Shown here: positions 43,254-52,331 of the stretch, one piece after another
Layout: each line of letters opens with the position of its first letter
Position numbering within the stretch: the stretch's first letter is position 1
Assembly (NCBI GenBank): GCA_036723975.1
Contig: DAIMGJ010000012.1
Span: 1-64,000 of the forward strand
Source of the DNA: JAILEN01 sp036723975
Lineage (GTDB): Bacteria; Bacillota; Clostridia; Lachnospirales; Lachnospiraceae
Length of the DNA: 64,000 bases
Direction: 5' to 3'
Made by a program: the position numbers and the translations under genes
The notes under the pieces: generated by a model
Told to the model about the DNA's origin: nothing
Seen by the model: only the letters and a program-made list of their open reading frames with translations
Databases searched by the model: none

Positions 43254-44009
43254 TTATACGTAGCGATGTATCAATTCAAGCATCGCCTCTAAATCCCCTC
43301 TCGGAATCTGGCCCGGTGCGGATGCTTGCCCCTCCGTGCCAAAAGTAATCACAGATCCGATAGTTTCCCCGGCCACACGGCTTAAGAAGCCGGTCTCCCC
43401 CATAGATATGGAGATTAACGGGACCGAAGGATTTTTTTCGGAATATACTTTACTAACTTCCATAAGGGTTAATACATCAGAAAAATTCTTTGGATGCACA
43501 GCGATTTTAACTAAGTCCGCATCTCCTTCTTTCATTTCATACAACTGCGCCTCTAGGACATCCGCGCGTTTGGTTTCAATGAAATCGTGATGGGATGCAA
43601 TCACAAGTGCACCGTTATTTTGCAACCGTGAAATAAGACCTTTTGCATCCTCCAAAAAGAAGTACTCCACGTCAATAAAATCCGCCACATGTGCTTTGGA
43701 AATTGCTTCCAAAGTGGAAGCAATTTTATCTTTTGAAAACTCACAACATCCGCCCTCTTCCTTTGAACGAATGGTCACAAGAAAAAGTGTGTCCTTTGTT
43801 ATATTCAAAAGATTTACCAAAAGTGCCTTTACGCGCTCAATATCAGAAAGTTCTTCAAAATAATCTGCTCGCCATTCAATCATGGGAACACCATCATTTA
43901 CAAGTTTCGTCACTTGGGAAATAATTCCGGCAAAGGATTTTTCTATTATCGGGACGCACACAATCGGTGGCTTTCCATCCAGATATCTTCCTTTTACAAT
44001 AATGGGCAT
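43254..44009 (-). CDS. aroD: Type I 3-dehydroquinate dehydratase
   Basis: Schiff-base dehydratase converting 3-dehydroquinate to 3-dehydroshikimate. 251 residues. MIEWRADYFE, the catalytic His in IASHHDF, and the Schiff-base Lys in DADLVKIAV are all present, with ISMGETGFLSR near the C-terminus. SD AGGAG precedes the ATG. Third gene of the shikimate operon. Confidence 0.95.
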   Translation of the reverse strand: MPIIVKGRYLDGKPPIVCVPIIEKSFAGIISQVTKLVNDGVPMIEWRADYFEELSDIERVKALLVNLLNITKDTLFLVTIRSKEEGGCCEFSKDKIASTLEAISKAHVADFIDVEYFFLEDAKGLISRLQNNGALVIASHHDFIETKRADVLEAQLYEMKEGDADLVKIAVHPKNFSDVLTLMEVSKVYSEKNPSVPLISISMGETGFLSRVAGETIGSVITFGTEGQASAPGQIPRGDLEAMLELIHRYV

Positions 44010-44022
44010 AATCTTACTCCTA

Positions 44023-45057
44023 TTAATCCACCAAATCAGCCACTTCCAAAATCAAACGCTTCGTATCCTCCCAGCCAAGACAAGCATCCGTAATGGACTG
44101 ACCGTATACCTGATGGTCGGAAATCGGCTGATTGCCTTCCACCAAATAGCTTTCCACCATAACACCTTTGACAAGAGATTTTATTTCATCGGAATAACGA
44201 CGGTTATGCATAACTTCACGCACAATTCGAATCTGTTCTTTAAACTGTTTGTTGGAATTGGAATGATTCACATCCACAATGCAAGCCGGATTCACCAAAT
44301 CCATTTCATCATACATTCGGCATAAACGAATCAAATCTTCGTAATGATAATTTTGCGTATTATTACCATGTTTGGAAACCGCTCCACGTAAAATCGTATG
44401 TGCATACGGATTTCCGGAAGTACGTACTTCACTTCCCGCAAAGGAAAAATGATGACCGTGCTGCGCTGCATAAACAGAGTTTAACATTACCGCATAATCT
44501 CCGGAGGTTGGATTTTTCATACCGCTTGCCACATCGAATCCGGAAACCACCAACCTGTGATGCTGATCTTCCACGCTTCTTGCCCCAATGGCCACATAGC
44601 TTAAAAGATCATCCACATAAGGCCAGTTTTCGGGATACAGCATCTCATCTGCCGAAGTAAGATGGGTTTCTTTCATGGCACGAAGATGCATCCTTCGAAC
44701 AGCAATGAGTCCCTCCACCATATCCGGCTTGGCCGTAGGATCCGGTTGTGACGCAATGCCTTTATATCCGCTTCCGGTTGTCCGGGGTTTGTTGGTATAG
44801 ATACGAGGTACAATATAGACCTTTTCTTTCACCTGTTCCGAAACTTCCGCCAATCGATTGATGTATTCGCAAACGCTGTCTTCATTGTCTGCCGAACAAG
44901 GTCCTACTATCATAAGGAATCGATTGTCGCGACCTGCAATAATATCATTAATCTCCGCATCTCTTTTTGCTTTGATCTTTGCCAACTCATTTGAAACCGG
45001 AAAACGTTCCTTAATCTCCTCCGGTGTCGGCATCTTTGTAATATATGTAAAACTCAT
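44023..45057 (-). CDS. 3-deoxy-7-phosphoheptulonate synthase (AroG/F type)
   Basis: First step of aromatic synthesis: phosphoenolpyruvate plus erythrose 4-phosphate to DAHP. 344 residues of the type I-alpha, AroFGH-like class. LMIVGPCSADN, PRIYTNKPRTTGSGYKG, GARSVEDQHHR and DVNHSNSNK are the metal and substrate motifs. Which amino acid feeds back cannot be told from the sequence. The ATG at 45057 has GGGAG upstream; the frame continues eight codons further without a better site. Directly after aroE. Confidence 0.94.
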   Translation of the reverse strand: MSFTYITKMPTPEEIKERFPVSNELAKIKAKRDAEINDIIAGRDNRFLMIVGPCSADNEDSVCEYINRLAEVSEQVKEKVYIVPRIYTNKPRTTGSGYKGIASQPDPTAKPDMVEGLIAVRRMHLRAMKETHLTSADEMLYPENWPYVDDLLSYVAIGARSVEDQHHRLVVSGFDVASGMKNPTSGDYAVMLNSVYAAQHGHHFSFAGSEVRTSGNPYAHTILRGAVSKHGNNTQNYHYEDLIRLCRMYDEMDLVNPACIVDVNHSNSNKQFKEQIRIVREVMHNRRYSDEIKSLVKGVMVESYLVEGNQPISDHQVYGQSITDACLGWEDTKRLILEVADLVD

Positions 45058-45071
45058 GGTAATCTCCCGTT

Positions 45072-45926
45072 TTAAAAGCAACTGTTTTTAATTTCAAGAA
45101 TCGGCATCTTTTCACCGGTCCATATTTCAAAGGATTTCGCGCCTTGATACAAAAGCATGTATTTTCCGTTGATATAATCGGCTCCCACGTCCTTTGCATC
45201 CTTTAACAATCTGGTCATTTCCGGATGATAAATAATATCGCTAACCAAAAGATTTTCTCTTAAATATTCCTTTGGGACAAGAGATTCGTCACTCTCCATC
45301 CCCACATTGGTGGCATTGATTAAAAGATGACTTTCACTAATGCGACGATTTAATGCATCCTTATCTTCCATAGCAAACACCCTAACATGAGTTTGGGTAT
45401 GCTTTTCAACTTCTTTTGCAAAAGTTTCCGTTTCTTCGTAGGTAGCATTTTTGCGTTTAAAGATAAAAATCTCTTTTGCATGATCAAAAGCCAGTTGTGC
45501 AATAATCGGTTTTGCTGCTCCACCGGCTCCTAAAATCGTAATGGTTTTATTATCTACAAAGAAATTCTTATCTCTCAACGATTCCACATAACCGGCACCA
45601 TCCGTCGTTGTTCCGTAAAGTTTTCCATATTCTTTTTTTACAGTGTTTACGGATCCGGTTAATCGACTGATTTCGGATATCTCATCCAGATAGGGAATCA
45701 CAGCAGATTTGTGCGGCATGGTCAGATTAAATCCTGCCACATCCATTTTTTTTAGTGAGTAAACGACGTCTTTTAAATCCTCCGGTTCCACATCAAATGC
45801 CAGATAAACATAGTCCAACCCTAAAAGTTTACACGCCGTAGTGTGCATTTTCGGTGAAATACTGTGTTTTGCCGGATGGCCCAAAAGACATAACAGTTTG
45901 GTTTGTCCGGAAATGTTAAGATTCAT
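45072..45926 (-). CDS. aroE: Shikimate dehydrogenase
   Basis: NADP-linked reduction of 3-dehydroshikimate. 284 residues. The substrate-binding HSISPKMHT and NLTMPHKSAV blocks hold the catalytic Lys, and ILGAGGAAKPI is the nucleotide-binding turn. GTTTDGAGY also matches. The ATG at 45926 has GAGG five bases upstream; the ATG eight codons earlier has none. First gene of the shikimate operon aroE-aroF-aroD-aroK-permease-hypothetical. Confidence 0.94.
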   Translation of the reverse strand: MNLNISGQTKLLCLLGHPAKHSISPKMHTTACKLLGLDYVYLAFDVEPEDLKDVVYSLKKMDVAGFNLTMPHKSAVIPYLDEISEISRLTGSVNTVKKEYGKLYGTTTDGAGYVESLRDKNFFVDNKTITILGAGGAAKPIIAQLAFDHAKEIFIFKRKNATYEETETFAKEVEKHTQTHVRVFAMEDKDALNRRISESHLLINATNVGMESDESLVPKEYLRENLLVSDIIYHPEMTRLLKDAKDVGADYINGKYMLLYQGAKSFEIWTGEKMPILEIKNSCF

Positions 45927-45994
45927 ATTTTCCTCTTTTCCTTTTTGCATGAAGTATAGTTTTCAAGCCTATTTCATCATATCATTTTACCTAT

Positions 45995-46033
45995 AAAAAA
46001 GGAATGACCCGAAGGAATTTCTTCCTCCGGGCC
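45995..46033 (-). terminator. Terminator of nrdD
   Basis: A 12-pair stem (46006-46017 with 46022-46033, two G-U pairs in the minus-strand RNA, 4-base loop) followed after five bases by six T. It lies about 30 bases after the nrdD stop, before the aro operon. Confidence 0.65.
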
Positions 46034-46065
46034 GAATAAAGATGAATGCAAGTCACCTACAAGTT

Positions 46066-48537
46066 CTACTTATGCTCCTGAACATATTTTGCAATGTTGG
46101 ACGCGTTAACAAATTTCTCGGAATGATCGCCATCTATTACGACCAAGGTCGGAGCCTGCATAATTCCAAACTTTTCGGTAAGTTCCGGTTGTTCTTCCGC
46201 ATCAATCACAACATATTCTTCATCAGAAAGCATTTCTTTTGCTTTTGCACAATTCGGACATGTCTTTGTAGTAAATAAATAACGAACGGTTTTGTCCTTA
46301 TCGATTTCCAGATTTCCCTCATGTAAAACCACTTCTTTTTCTTCAGAAGCCACATCAGCAAGCGTAATCTCCGTCATTTCCTGATGCATCGGTTCCACCT
46401 GGAGATCAAGCTTTGAAACTTCTACCTTGGGAAGTTCCTGCTCTTTTGCAGTTACATCAATTTTTTTGTGCTCCACCTCATATAGTTTACGGTTCTTGTA
46501 TTCCTGAAGTTTTCCTTCGTTCCAGTTCTGTACCGGACGATAATATCCGGTAATACGGGAATATACTTCCGTCTTTGCACCGCAAGTCGGACACGTTGCC
46601 ACTTCTCCCGCAATATAGCCGTGTTCCTTACATACGGAATAAGTCGGAGATATAGTGTAGTACGGAAGCTTATAGTTTTCTGCAATGGTACGAACCAGTT
46701 TTGCAGCGGACTGCCAACTCGGTAATTTTTCTCCTAAAAATGCATGGAAAACAGTACCGGATGTATATAAGGTCTGTAAGTCATCCTGAATATCTAACGC
46801 ATCAAAAATGTCGGATGTATAATCTACCGGCAAATGAGAAGAATTGGTGTAGTATGGTGTATCTCCCTCATGACCTGCGGTAATGATATCCGGATATTGT
46901 TTCTTATCATGTTTTGCCAAACGATAGGTGGTAGATTCTGCCGGAGTTGCCTCAAGGTTATATAAATCACCGTACTTTTCCTGATAATCGGAAAGACGCT
47001 CTCTCATGTGATTTAGCACATCCTGCGTAAACTTCTGTGTCTTTTCATGAGTCAAATCCATCTTAAGCCAATTTGCATTTAATCCCACTTCATTCATACC
47101 AATAAGGCCAATGGTAGAAAAGTGATTGTTAAAGGTTCCGAGATATCTTCTGGTATACGGATATAATCCTTCATCCAAAAGCTTGGAAATGACATCTCTC
47201 TTTATTTTTAAGGAACGAGCTGCCACATCCATCATGTGATCCAATCTCTGATAGAAATCTGCCTCATCCTTTGCAAGGTATGCAATACGTGGCATATTAA
47301 TCGTTACAACGCCCACGGAGCCGGTACTTTCACCGGAACCGAAGAATCCACCGGACTTCTTACGAAGTTCACGTAAATCCAAACGCAAACGACAGCACAT
47401 AGAACGTACATCGGATGGCTCCATATCGGAGTTGATGTAATTTGAGAAATAAGGCGTACCATACTTTGCAGTCATCTCAAATAATAGTTTATTGTTCTCA
47501 GTCTCTGACCAGTCAAAATCTCTGGTAATGGAGTAAGTAGGAATCGGATACTGGAATCCACGTCCGTTTGCGTCACCCTCAATCATAACCTCAAGGAAGG
47601 CACGGTTTACCATGTCCATTTCCTGCTTGCAATCTTTGTACTTAAAGTCCATTTCTTTTCCGCCAACAATAGCCGGAAGTTCCGCCAAATCATTTGGTAC
47701 TGTCCAGTCCAAAGTAATGTTTGTAAACGGTGCCTGGGAACCCCAACGGCTCGGAGTATTTACACCGTAAATAAAGGACTCAATACATTTCTTAACCTCA
47801 CGATAGGTAAGATTGTCTACCTTAACAAAAGGTGCCAAATAGGTATCAAAAGAAGAAAAAGCCTGAGCACCTGCCCATTCATTTTGCATGATTCCAAGGA
47901 AGTTTACCATCTGATTGCAAAGTACGGACAAATGCGCTGCCGGAGCAGATGTAATCTTACCCGGGATTCCTCCCAAGCCTTCGGTAATCAACTGCTTTAA
48001 GGACCATCCTGCACAATATCCGGTAAGCATAGACAAGTCATGAATATGAATGTCCGCATTACGATGTGCATTTGCGATTTCCTCGTCATAAATTTCTGAA
48101 AGCCAGTAATTTGCGGTAATCGCACCGGAGTTTGAAAGAATCAAACCTCCCACAGAATAGGTAACGGTGGAGTTTTCTTTTACTCTCCAGTCTTCTACCT
48201 TTACGTAACTGTTTACCACGTCCTTATAATCAAGAATTGTGGATTTCATATTACGCATCTTTTCTCTTTGTTTACGATACAGAATATATGCCTTTGCCAC
48301 ATCGGTATAACCGGTCTGCTCTAAGACATGCTCTACACTATCCTGAACATCTTCCACATAGATTTTTTCTTCTTTAATTTTTTTCTGAAAATCCGCAGAA
48401 ACGCGTAAAGATAACAGATCTAATATATCGCGATTATACTGCATACCGGTGGCTTTAAATGCCTTCTCGATAGCAGATGTAATCTTTTCCAGTTTAAACT
48501 CTACAACCTGACCGTCTCGTTTTACTACTTCAAACAT
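46066..48537 (-). CDS. nrdD: Anaerobic ribonucleoside-triphosphate reductase with fused C-terminal redoxin domain
   Basis: Class III ribonucleotide reductase of 823 residues, using a glycyl radical to make dNTPs without oxygen. An N-terminal ATP-cone (VVKRDGQVVEF) precedes the large barrel. Near the C-terminus are a zinc site (SVCKEHGYIAG with CPTCG) and the radical glycine region SRITGYYRPVQNWNEGK, with Thr rather than Cys next to it as in the thioredoxin-type NrdD subgroup. About residues 746-823 form a thioredoxin/glutaredoxin-like domain with CPNC (760-763) and a cis-Pro APT. The activating enzyme nrdG is not in the window. SD AAGGAGAG precedes the ATG. Confidence 0.93.
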   Translation of the reverse strand: MFEVVKRDGQVVEFKLEKITSAIEKAFKATGMQYNRDILDLLSLRVSADFQKKIKEEKIYVEDVQDSVEHVLEQTGYTDVAKAYILYRKQREKMRNMKSTILDYKDVVNSYVKVEDWRVKENSTVTYSVGGLILSNSGAITANYWLSEIYDEEIANAHRNADIHIHDLSMLTGYCAGWSLKQLITEGLGGIPGKITSAPAAHLSVLCNQMVNFLGIMQNEWAGAQAFSSFDTYLAPFVKVDNLTYREVKKCIESFIYGVNTPSRWGSQAPFTNITLDWTVPNDLAELPAIVGGKEMDFKYKDCKQEMDMVNRAFLEVMIEGDANGRGFQYPIPTYSITRDFDWSETENNKLLFEMTAKYGTPYFSNYINSDMEPSDVRSMCCRLRLDLRELRKKSGGFFGSGESTGSVGVVTINMPRIAYLAKDEADFYQRLDHMMDVAARSLKIKRDVISKLLDEGLYPYTRRYLGTFNNHFSTIGLIGMNEVGLNANWLKMDLTHEKTQKFTQDVLNHMRERLSDYQEKYGDLYNLEATPAESTTYRLAKHDKKQYPDIITAGHEGDTPYYTNSSHLPVDYTSDIFDALDIQDDLQTLYTSGTVFHAFLGEKLPSWQSAAKLVRTIAENYKLPYYTISPTYSVCKEHGYIAGEVATCPTCGAKTEVYSRITGYYRPVQNWNEGKLQEYKNRKLYEVEHKKIDVTAKEQELPKVEVSKLDLQVEPMHQEMTEITLADVASEEKEVVLHEGNLEIDKDKTVRYLFTTKTCPNCAKAKEMLSDEEYVVIDAEEQPELTEKFGIMQAPTLVVIDGDHSEKFVNASNIAKYVQEHK

Positions 48538-48610
48538 TTCCCTACTCTCCTTGATTCTAAATAACTCTCAAAAACCCTTGTAATCAAATAACTAAGCCGC
48601 ATTTGAGAAT

Positions 48611-48639
48611 ATTTTAGCACCAAATATAGGTAAGGTCAA
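48611..48639 (-). promoter_or_regulatory. Promoter of nrdD
   Basis: TTGACC (48634-48639), a 17-base spacer and TAAAAT (48611-48616) on the minus strand, both five of six. One NrdR box fills the spacer. Confidence 0.75.
48617..48632. promoter_or_regulatory. NrdR box, promoter-proximal
   Basis: A 16-bp box matching the NrdR consensus at about ten positions. It lies between -35 and -10 and starts exactly 31 bases from the stronger box, the spacing typical of paired NrdR boxes. Confidence 0.65.
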
Positions 48640-48647
48640 GTTGCAAA

Positions 48648-48663
48648 CCACAATATATAGTGT
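48648..48663. promoter_or_regulatory. NrdR box, promoter-distal
   Basis: CCACAATATATAGTGT matches the consensus ACACWATATATWGTGT at 15 of 16 positions. It is just upstream of the nrdD -35. Predicts repression of nrdD by NrdR when ATP/dATP is high. Confidence 0.85.
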
Positions 48664-48691
48664 TAGGATTGTTTTTTTATTGTACTAATAG

Positions 48692-49660
48692 TTACACACG
48701 TGTTTCTAAAAATACAATTTCTCTTAGAACATCCGAGTCTGCCGGATATTCCAAAATATAGGCATTGGCTTTTTCCAAAGCCTCCTGATATCTTCCGGCA
48801 TATTCCAAAGCACCGATTTCATTCTTTAAAATCTGTTTATGGTAGGCTTCATCATTTAAAGCCAATGCTGACTCATATGTTTCAAATGCTTTCTCGTAGT
48901 CCCCGTCTTCCATATACAAATCTCCGAGCACCAAGAGTCCGGAAGCGGAAGATCCGGCGGATTCTGCAAAAGAACCTAAAATTTCTTTGGACTTTTCAAC
49001 ATCTCCGGATTCCTTATAAGCTTGTGCAAGGTAAATATTTGCCTCATGATTTCCCTTTTCCACAGAAGAAGAAAGGACACGGGTCGCAGCCTCATATTGA
49101 TTTAAAATCATATAGATTCGACCGCGCCACTGTAACTGTTTGGCAGAATTTCCCTCGATTTCAAGCGCCAAGTTTAAAAACTCCAGCCCCTCATCATGAT
49201 AACCGGAAGCATCTAAATTTTCATAGATTTCGATATATAATTCATAATCATTATCAGAGACCTGCGTTGCTTTTTTGTAGTCAGAAAGTGCCGACTCCAA
49301 TTCTTTTTCCTTTAGGTAAAGATTTCCCCGCATGTAATAGGCATAAGAGTTGGTATTATCATAATCGATAAGCGCACCGTAGGTTTCAATTGCCCCCGCC
49401 GTATCAGAAAGTAAATACAGCACTGCACCCTTGTAATAGCACAAATCGATTTCTCTGTCGGTCACGTATCCGTTGGCGAGTGACAGAGCCTCGTTAATGT
49501 TGGTAAGAGCAGATTCATAGTCTCCTGCTCCGATATTGGAAATTGCAGTTTCTTTCAACTGATCCTGTTTTTCAATTTTGGAAGAAGTACAACCGGACAA
49601 TAAAATGGTTGCACTTGCGATTAAGATGGTTGTTTTTAAAACTGTGTTCAAATGTTTCAT
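48692..49660 (-). CDS. Tetratricopeptide-repeat lipoprotein
   Basis: A 322-residue predicted lipoprotein (LLSGC, Cys24) made almost wholly of TPR-like helical pairs, for example AISNIGAGDYESALTNINEAL, SYAYYMRGNLYLKEKELESAL and LGDLYMEDGDYEKAFETYESAL. Probably a protein-interaction scaffold on the outer face of the membrane; partners unknown. The ATG has no ribosome-binding site, and a TGGTATAAT extended -10 lies seven bases upstream, so the message looks leaderless. Divergent from the ahcY-like gene. Confidence 0.88.
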   Translation of the reverse strand: MKHLNTVLKTTILIASATILLSGCTSSKIEKQDQLKETAISNIGAGDYESALTNINEALSLANGYVTDREIDLCYYKGAVLYLLSDTAGAIETYGALIDYDNTNSYAYYMRGNLYLKEKELESALSDYKKATQVSDNDYELYIEIYENLDASGYHDEGLEFLNLALEIEGNSAKQLQWRGRIYMILNQYEAATRVLSSSVEKGNHEANIYLAQAYKESGDVEKSKEILGSFAESAGSSASGLLVLGDLYMEDGDYEKAFETYESALALNDEAYHKQILKNEIGALEYAGRYQEALEKANAYILEYPADSDVLREIVFLETRV

Positions 49661-49676
49661 GTTTCAGATTATACCA
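49661..49676 (-). promoter_or_regulatory. Extended -10 promoter of the TPR gene (leaderless start)
   Basis: TGGTATAAT on the minus strand, with TATAAT at 49668-49673. The ATG begins seven bases after it, the same distance and TGG extension as for holA. No Shine-Dalgarno sequence is present. Confidence 0.55.
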
Positions 49677-49694
49677 TACTTTCCGTAAATAGTA

Positions 49695-49703
49695 TGCTAT
49701 AAT
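49695..49703 (+). promoter_or_regulatory. Extended -10 promoter of the ahcY-like gene
   Basis: TGCTATAAT (TATAAT at 49698-49703). It predicts a start near 49710 and a leader of about 33 bases with GGGAGG before the ATG. Confidence 0.6.
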
Positions 49704-49742
49704 CGACTTTGATGAGGATAAAATCATCTTGGGAGGTATGTT

Positions 49743-50990
49743 ATGGATTATGAAATAAAGGACATCGGTCTTGCGTCTTCGGGTGAGCACAAGATTGACT
49801 GGGTAAGAAAGAACTGTCCGCTTCTTCGTTCTTTGGAAGAAGACTTTAAAAAAGAACTTCCTTTTAAAGGAATTCGCATTGCCCTTTCCATTCATTTGGA
49901 AGCAAAAACAGCATATCTTTGTAAGGTATTGGCTGCAGGCGGTGCAAAAATGTATATTACCGGTTCCAATCCCCTTTCCACACAAGATGATGTGGCCGCC
50001 GCTTTGGCAAAAGACGGATTAAATGTATTTGCATGGTACAACTGCACCGAAGAAGAATACTTTTCTTGCATTGAAAAAGTACTTATGAATCACTGCAACA
50101 TTATCATTGATGACGGCGGGGATTTGGTAAATATGCTTCACACAAAGCTCACCGATGAATTACAATACGTCATCGGTGGATGTGAAGAGACTACAACCGG
50201 CATCATTCGTCTACAAGCCATGGCCAAGGAAGACAAACTTCGTTTTCCAATGGTGATGGTAAACAACGCCGATTGCAAGCATTTATTTGACAACCGCTAC
50301 GGCACCGGTCAGTCCGTATGGGACGGTATCAATCGTACAACAAACCTTATTGTTGCCGGAAAAAACGTTGTTGTCAGCGGATACGGTTGGTGCGGAAAAG
50401 GTGTTTCCATGCGTGCAAAAGGCCTGGGAGCTAAGGTCTATATCACAGAGGTGGATCCCATCAAAGCCATTGAGGCTGTCATGGATGGCTTTACCGTTCT
50501 TCCAATGGCAGAAGCAGCAAAAATCGGTGACTTCTTTGTTACCGTAACCGGATGCACCGGTGTCATTACAGAGGAGCATTTTAAAGTAATGAAGGACGGC
50601 GCTATTTTATGTAACGCCGGACACTTTGACGTGGAAATCGATATGGCCGGTCTTCGAAAAATGGCTCTATCCACCATCGACCAACGTCACAACATCGTAG
50701 GATACGAAGTAACACCGGGTAAATTTGTTTATGTTTTAGGTGAAGGACGACTGGTAAATCTGGCTTGCGGAGACGGACATCCGGCAGAGATTATGGATAT
50801 GAGTTTTGCCATTCAGGCACTCTCCGCCAAATATCTTGTGGAACACTCCAAGGAGCTTACAGAAAAACTTATCGTTGTTCCCCGTGAAGTAGACCTGCAG
50901 GTTGCAAAGCGAAAACTTCGATTTTTAAATATTGAAATTGATCATTTAACAGAAGAACAGAAAGAATACTTAAACAGTTCAGAGGTATAA
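49743..50990 (+). CDS. ahcY: Adenosylhomocysteinase (S-adenosylhomocysteine hydrolase)
   Basis: NAD-dependent enzyme that splits S-adenosylhomocysteine into adenosine and homocysteine, recycling the product of methylation. 415 residues. ETTTGIIRLQAM and NNADCKHLFDN match the substrate domain, SGYGWCGKGVSMRAKGLGAKVYIT the NAD fold, and GHFDVEID plus the C-terminal GEGRLVNLACGDGHPAEIMD are family hallmarks. Homologues outside classical AhcY may use other S-ribosyl substrates, so the exact substrate is not certain. GGGAGG lies six bases before the ATG. Confidence 0.92.
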   Translation: MDYEIKDIGLASSGEHKIDWVRKNCPLLRSLEEDFKKELPFKGIRIALSIHLEAKTAYLCKVLAAGGAKMYITGSNPLSTQDDVAAALAKDGLNVFAWYNCTEEEYFSCIEKVLMNHCNIIIDDGGDLVNMLHTKLTDELQYVIGGCEETTTGIIRLQAMAKEDKLRFPMVMVNNADCKHLFDNRYGTGQSVWDGINRTTNLIVAGKNVVVSGYGWCGKGVSMRAKGLGAKVYITEVDPIKAIEAVMDGFTVLPMAEAAKIGDFFVTVTGCTGVITEEHFKVMKDGAILCNAGHFDVEIDMAGLRKMALSTIDQRHNIVGYEVTPGKFVYVLGEGRLVNLACGDGHPAEIMDMSFAIQALSAKYLVEHSKELTEKLIVVPREVDLQVAKRKLRFLNIEIDHLTEEQKEYLNSSEV

Positions 50991-50993
50991 ATA

Positions 50994-52331
50994 TTGGAAG
51001 CATCGTCGATTATTGAAGCTATTGTTTTACTCGCACTTTTAGTGCTTTCCGCCTTTTTTTCATCTGCGGAAACCGCACTTACCACCGTATCTGCGATTCG
51101 TATTAAAACATTGGCCGAAGAAGGAAACAAAAAAGCAGAAACGGTGGAAAAGGTCATTTCCGACCCACATAAAATGCTTTCCGCCATTTTAATCGGAAAC
51201 AATATTGTAAACTTATCCGCATCCTCCTTAGCCACTACCCTTGCAGTGCATCTGCTTGGCAGCTACGGAGCAGGAATCGCCACCGGTATCCTTACCTTTT
51301 TAATTTTGATTTTTGGTGAGATTACCCCAAAGACCATGGCAAATCTTCATGCGGAAAAAATATCCATGCGTTACGCCGGTGTGATTTGGTATCTGATGTG
51401 GATCTTAACCCCTATCATAGTGATTGTTAATTTCCTATCTACTTCTCTCATGCGCCTCTTAGGTGTGAGCAAAGAGGATGCGAAGTTTGGACTTACCGCA
51501 AAAGAGATCAAAAACATCGTGGAAGATTCTCACGAAAGCGGTGCTTTGGAAGTGGACGAACGAAATATGATTTATCAGTTTATTGATTTTCAGGAGTCCT
51601 ATGCAAAAGAGATTATGATTCCTAAAATCGATATGACCACGGTAGATGAGTCATCTTCCTTTGAACAGATTATGGAAGCCTATGAGCAGGACAAATACAC
51701 CCGTATGCCGGTGCTTGGTACTGATAAAGAAGAAATCATCGGTATTCTTAATATGAAAAATCTCCTTTCCTACAACAGAAAGGACGACTTCCATATAAAA
51801 GATTATATGCAGGAAGCCTTCTATACTTACGAGATGAAAAAGACATCTGAGTTGTTCGATCAGATGCGTCGCGGCCACATCTCTCTTGCCATCGTTTTGG
51901 ATGAGTATGGGTCTGTTGTGGGTATGGTTTCCTTTGAAGATTTGCTTGAGGAACTTGTTGGTGAAATTCGAGACGAATTCGATGATGACGAAGAAGACGA
52001 TTTAATTCAGATCAACGAAAACACCTTTGAGGCACTGGGCACCACAAATCTAGAAGACTTAATGCATAAGATTCGACTGGATATCTCTTCTGAAGATTAT
52101 GATACTTTGGGCGGATTCTTAATCGGTGAATTTAATCACTTCCCGGAAGTGGGCGAAATGTATTTAACGCCAAAGGGTGCTCGATTTAAAGTAATCGAAA
52201 CCGACGGCAATCGTATTACCAAAGTTCAAATCCGCTTAGCCGAAAGCGTACCTATGCAGGACGACCTCGACCTGAACGGCCCCCCCATCGAGCTATACGA
52301 AGAAACTTCTGAAGAGTTAGATGTAGATTAA
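50994..52331 (+). CDS. HlyC/CorC-family membrane protein (CNNM-CBS)
   Basis: Predicted divalent-cation related membrane protein of 445 residues: N-terminal CNNM/DUF21 domain with four TM helices (FSSAETALTTVSAIR is its signature), a CBS pair (about 215-330) and a C-terminal CorC_HlyC domain. Such proteins are linked to Mg2+ or Co2+ efflux; the older name, hemolysin, is not informative. The start is TTG, with GAGG eight bases upstream inside the end of the ahcY gene, so it is likely translated from the same mRNA. A hairpin repeat element overlaps its stop. Confidence 0.9.
   Translation: MEASSIIEAIVLLALLVLSAFFSSAETALTTVSAIRIKTLAEEGNKKAETVEKVISDPHKMLSAILIGNNIVNLSASSLATTLAVHLLGSYGAGIATGILTFLILIFGEITPKTMANLHAEKISMRYAGVIWYLMWILTPIIVIVNFLSTSLMRLLGVSKEDAKFGLTAKEIKNIVEDSHESGALEVDERNMIYQFIDFQESYAKEIMIPKIDMTTVDESSSFEQIMEAYEQDKYTRMPVLGTDKEEIIGILNMKNLLSYNRKDDFHIKDYMQEAFYTYEMKKTSELFDQMRRGHISLAIVLDEYGSVVGMVSFEDLLEELVGEIRDEFDDDEEDDLIQINENTFEALGTTNLEDLMHKIRLDISSEDYDTLGGFLIGEFNHFPEVGEMYLTPKGARFKVIETDGNRITKVQIRLAESVPMQDDLDLNGPPIELYEETSEELDVD

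Noticed and set aside
48700..49371. Open frame of 223 codons on the plus strand
   Set aside because: It is the antisense of the TPR lipoprotein gene, is rich in His, Pro and Arg in a way typical of shadow frames, and has no ribosome-binding site.
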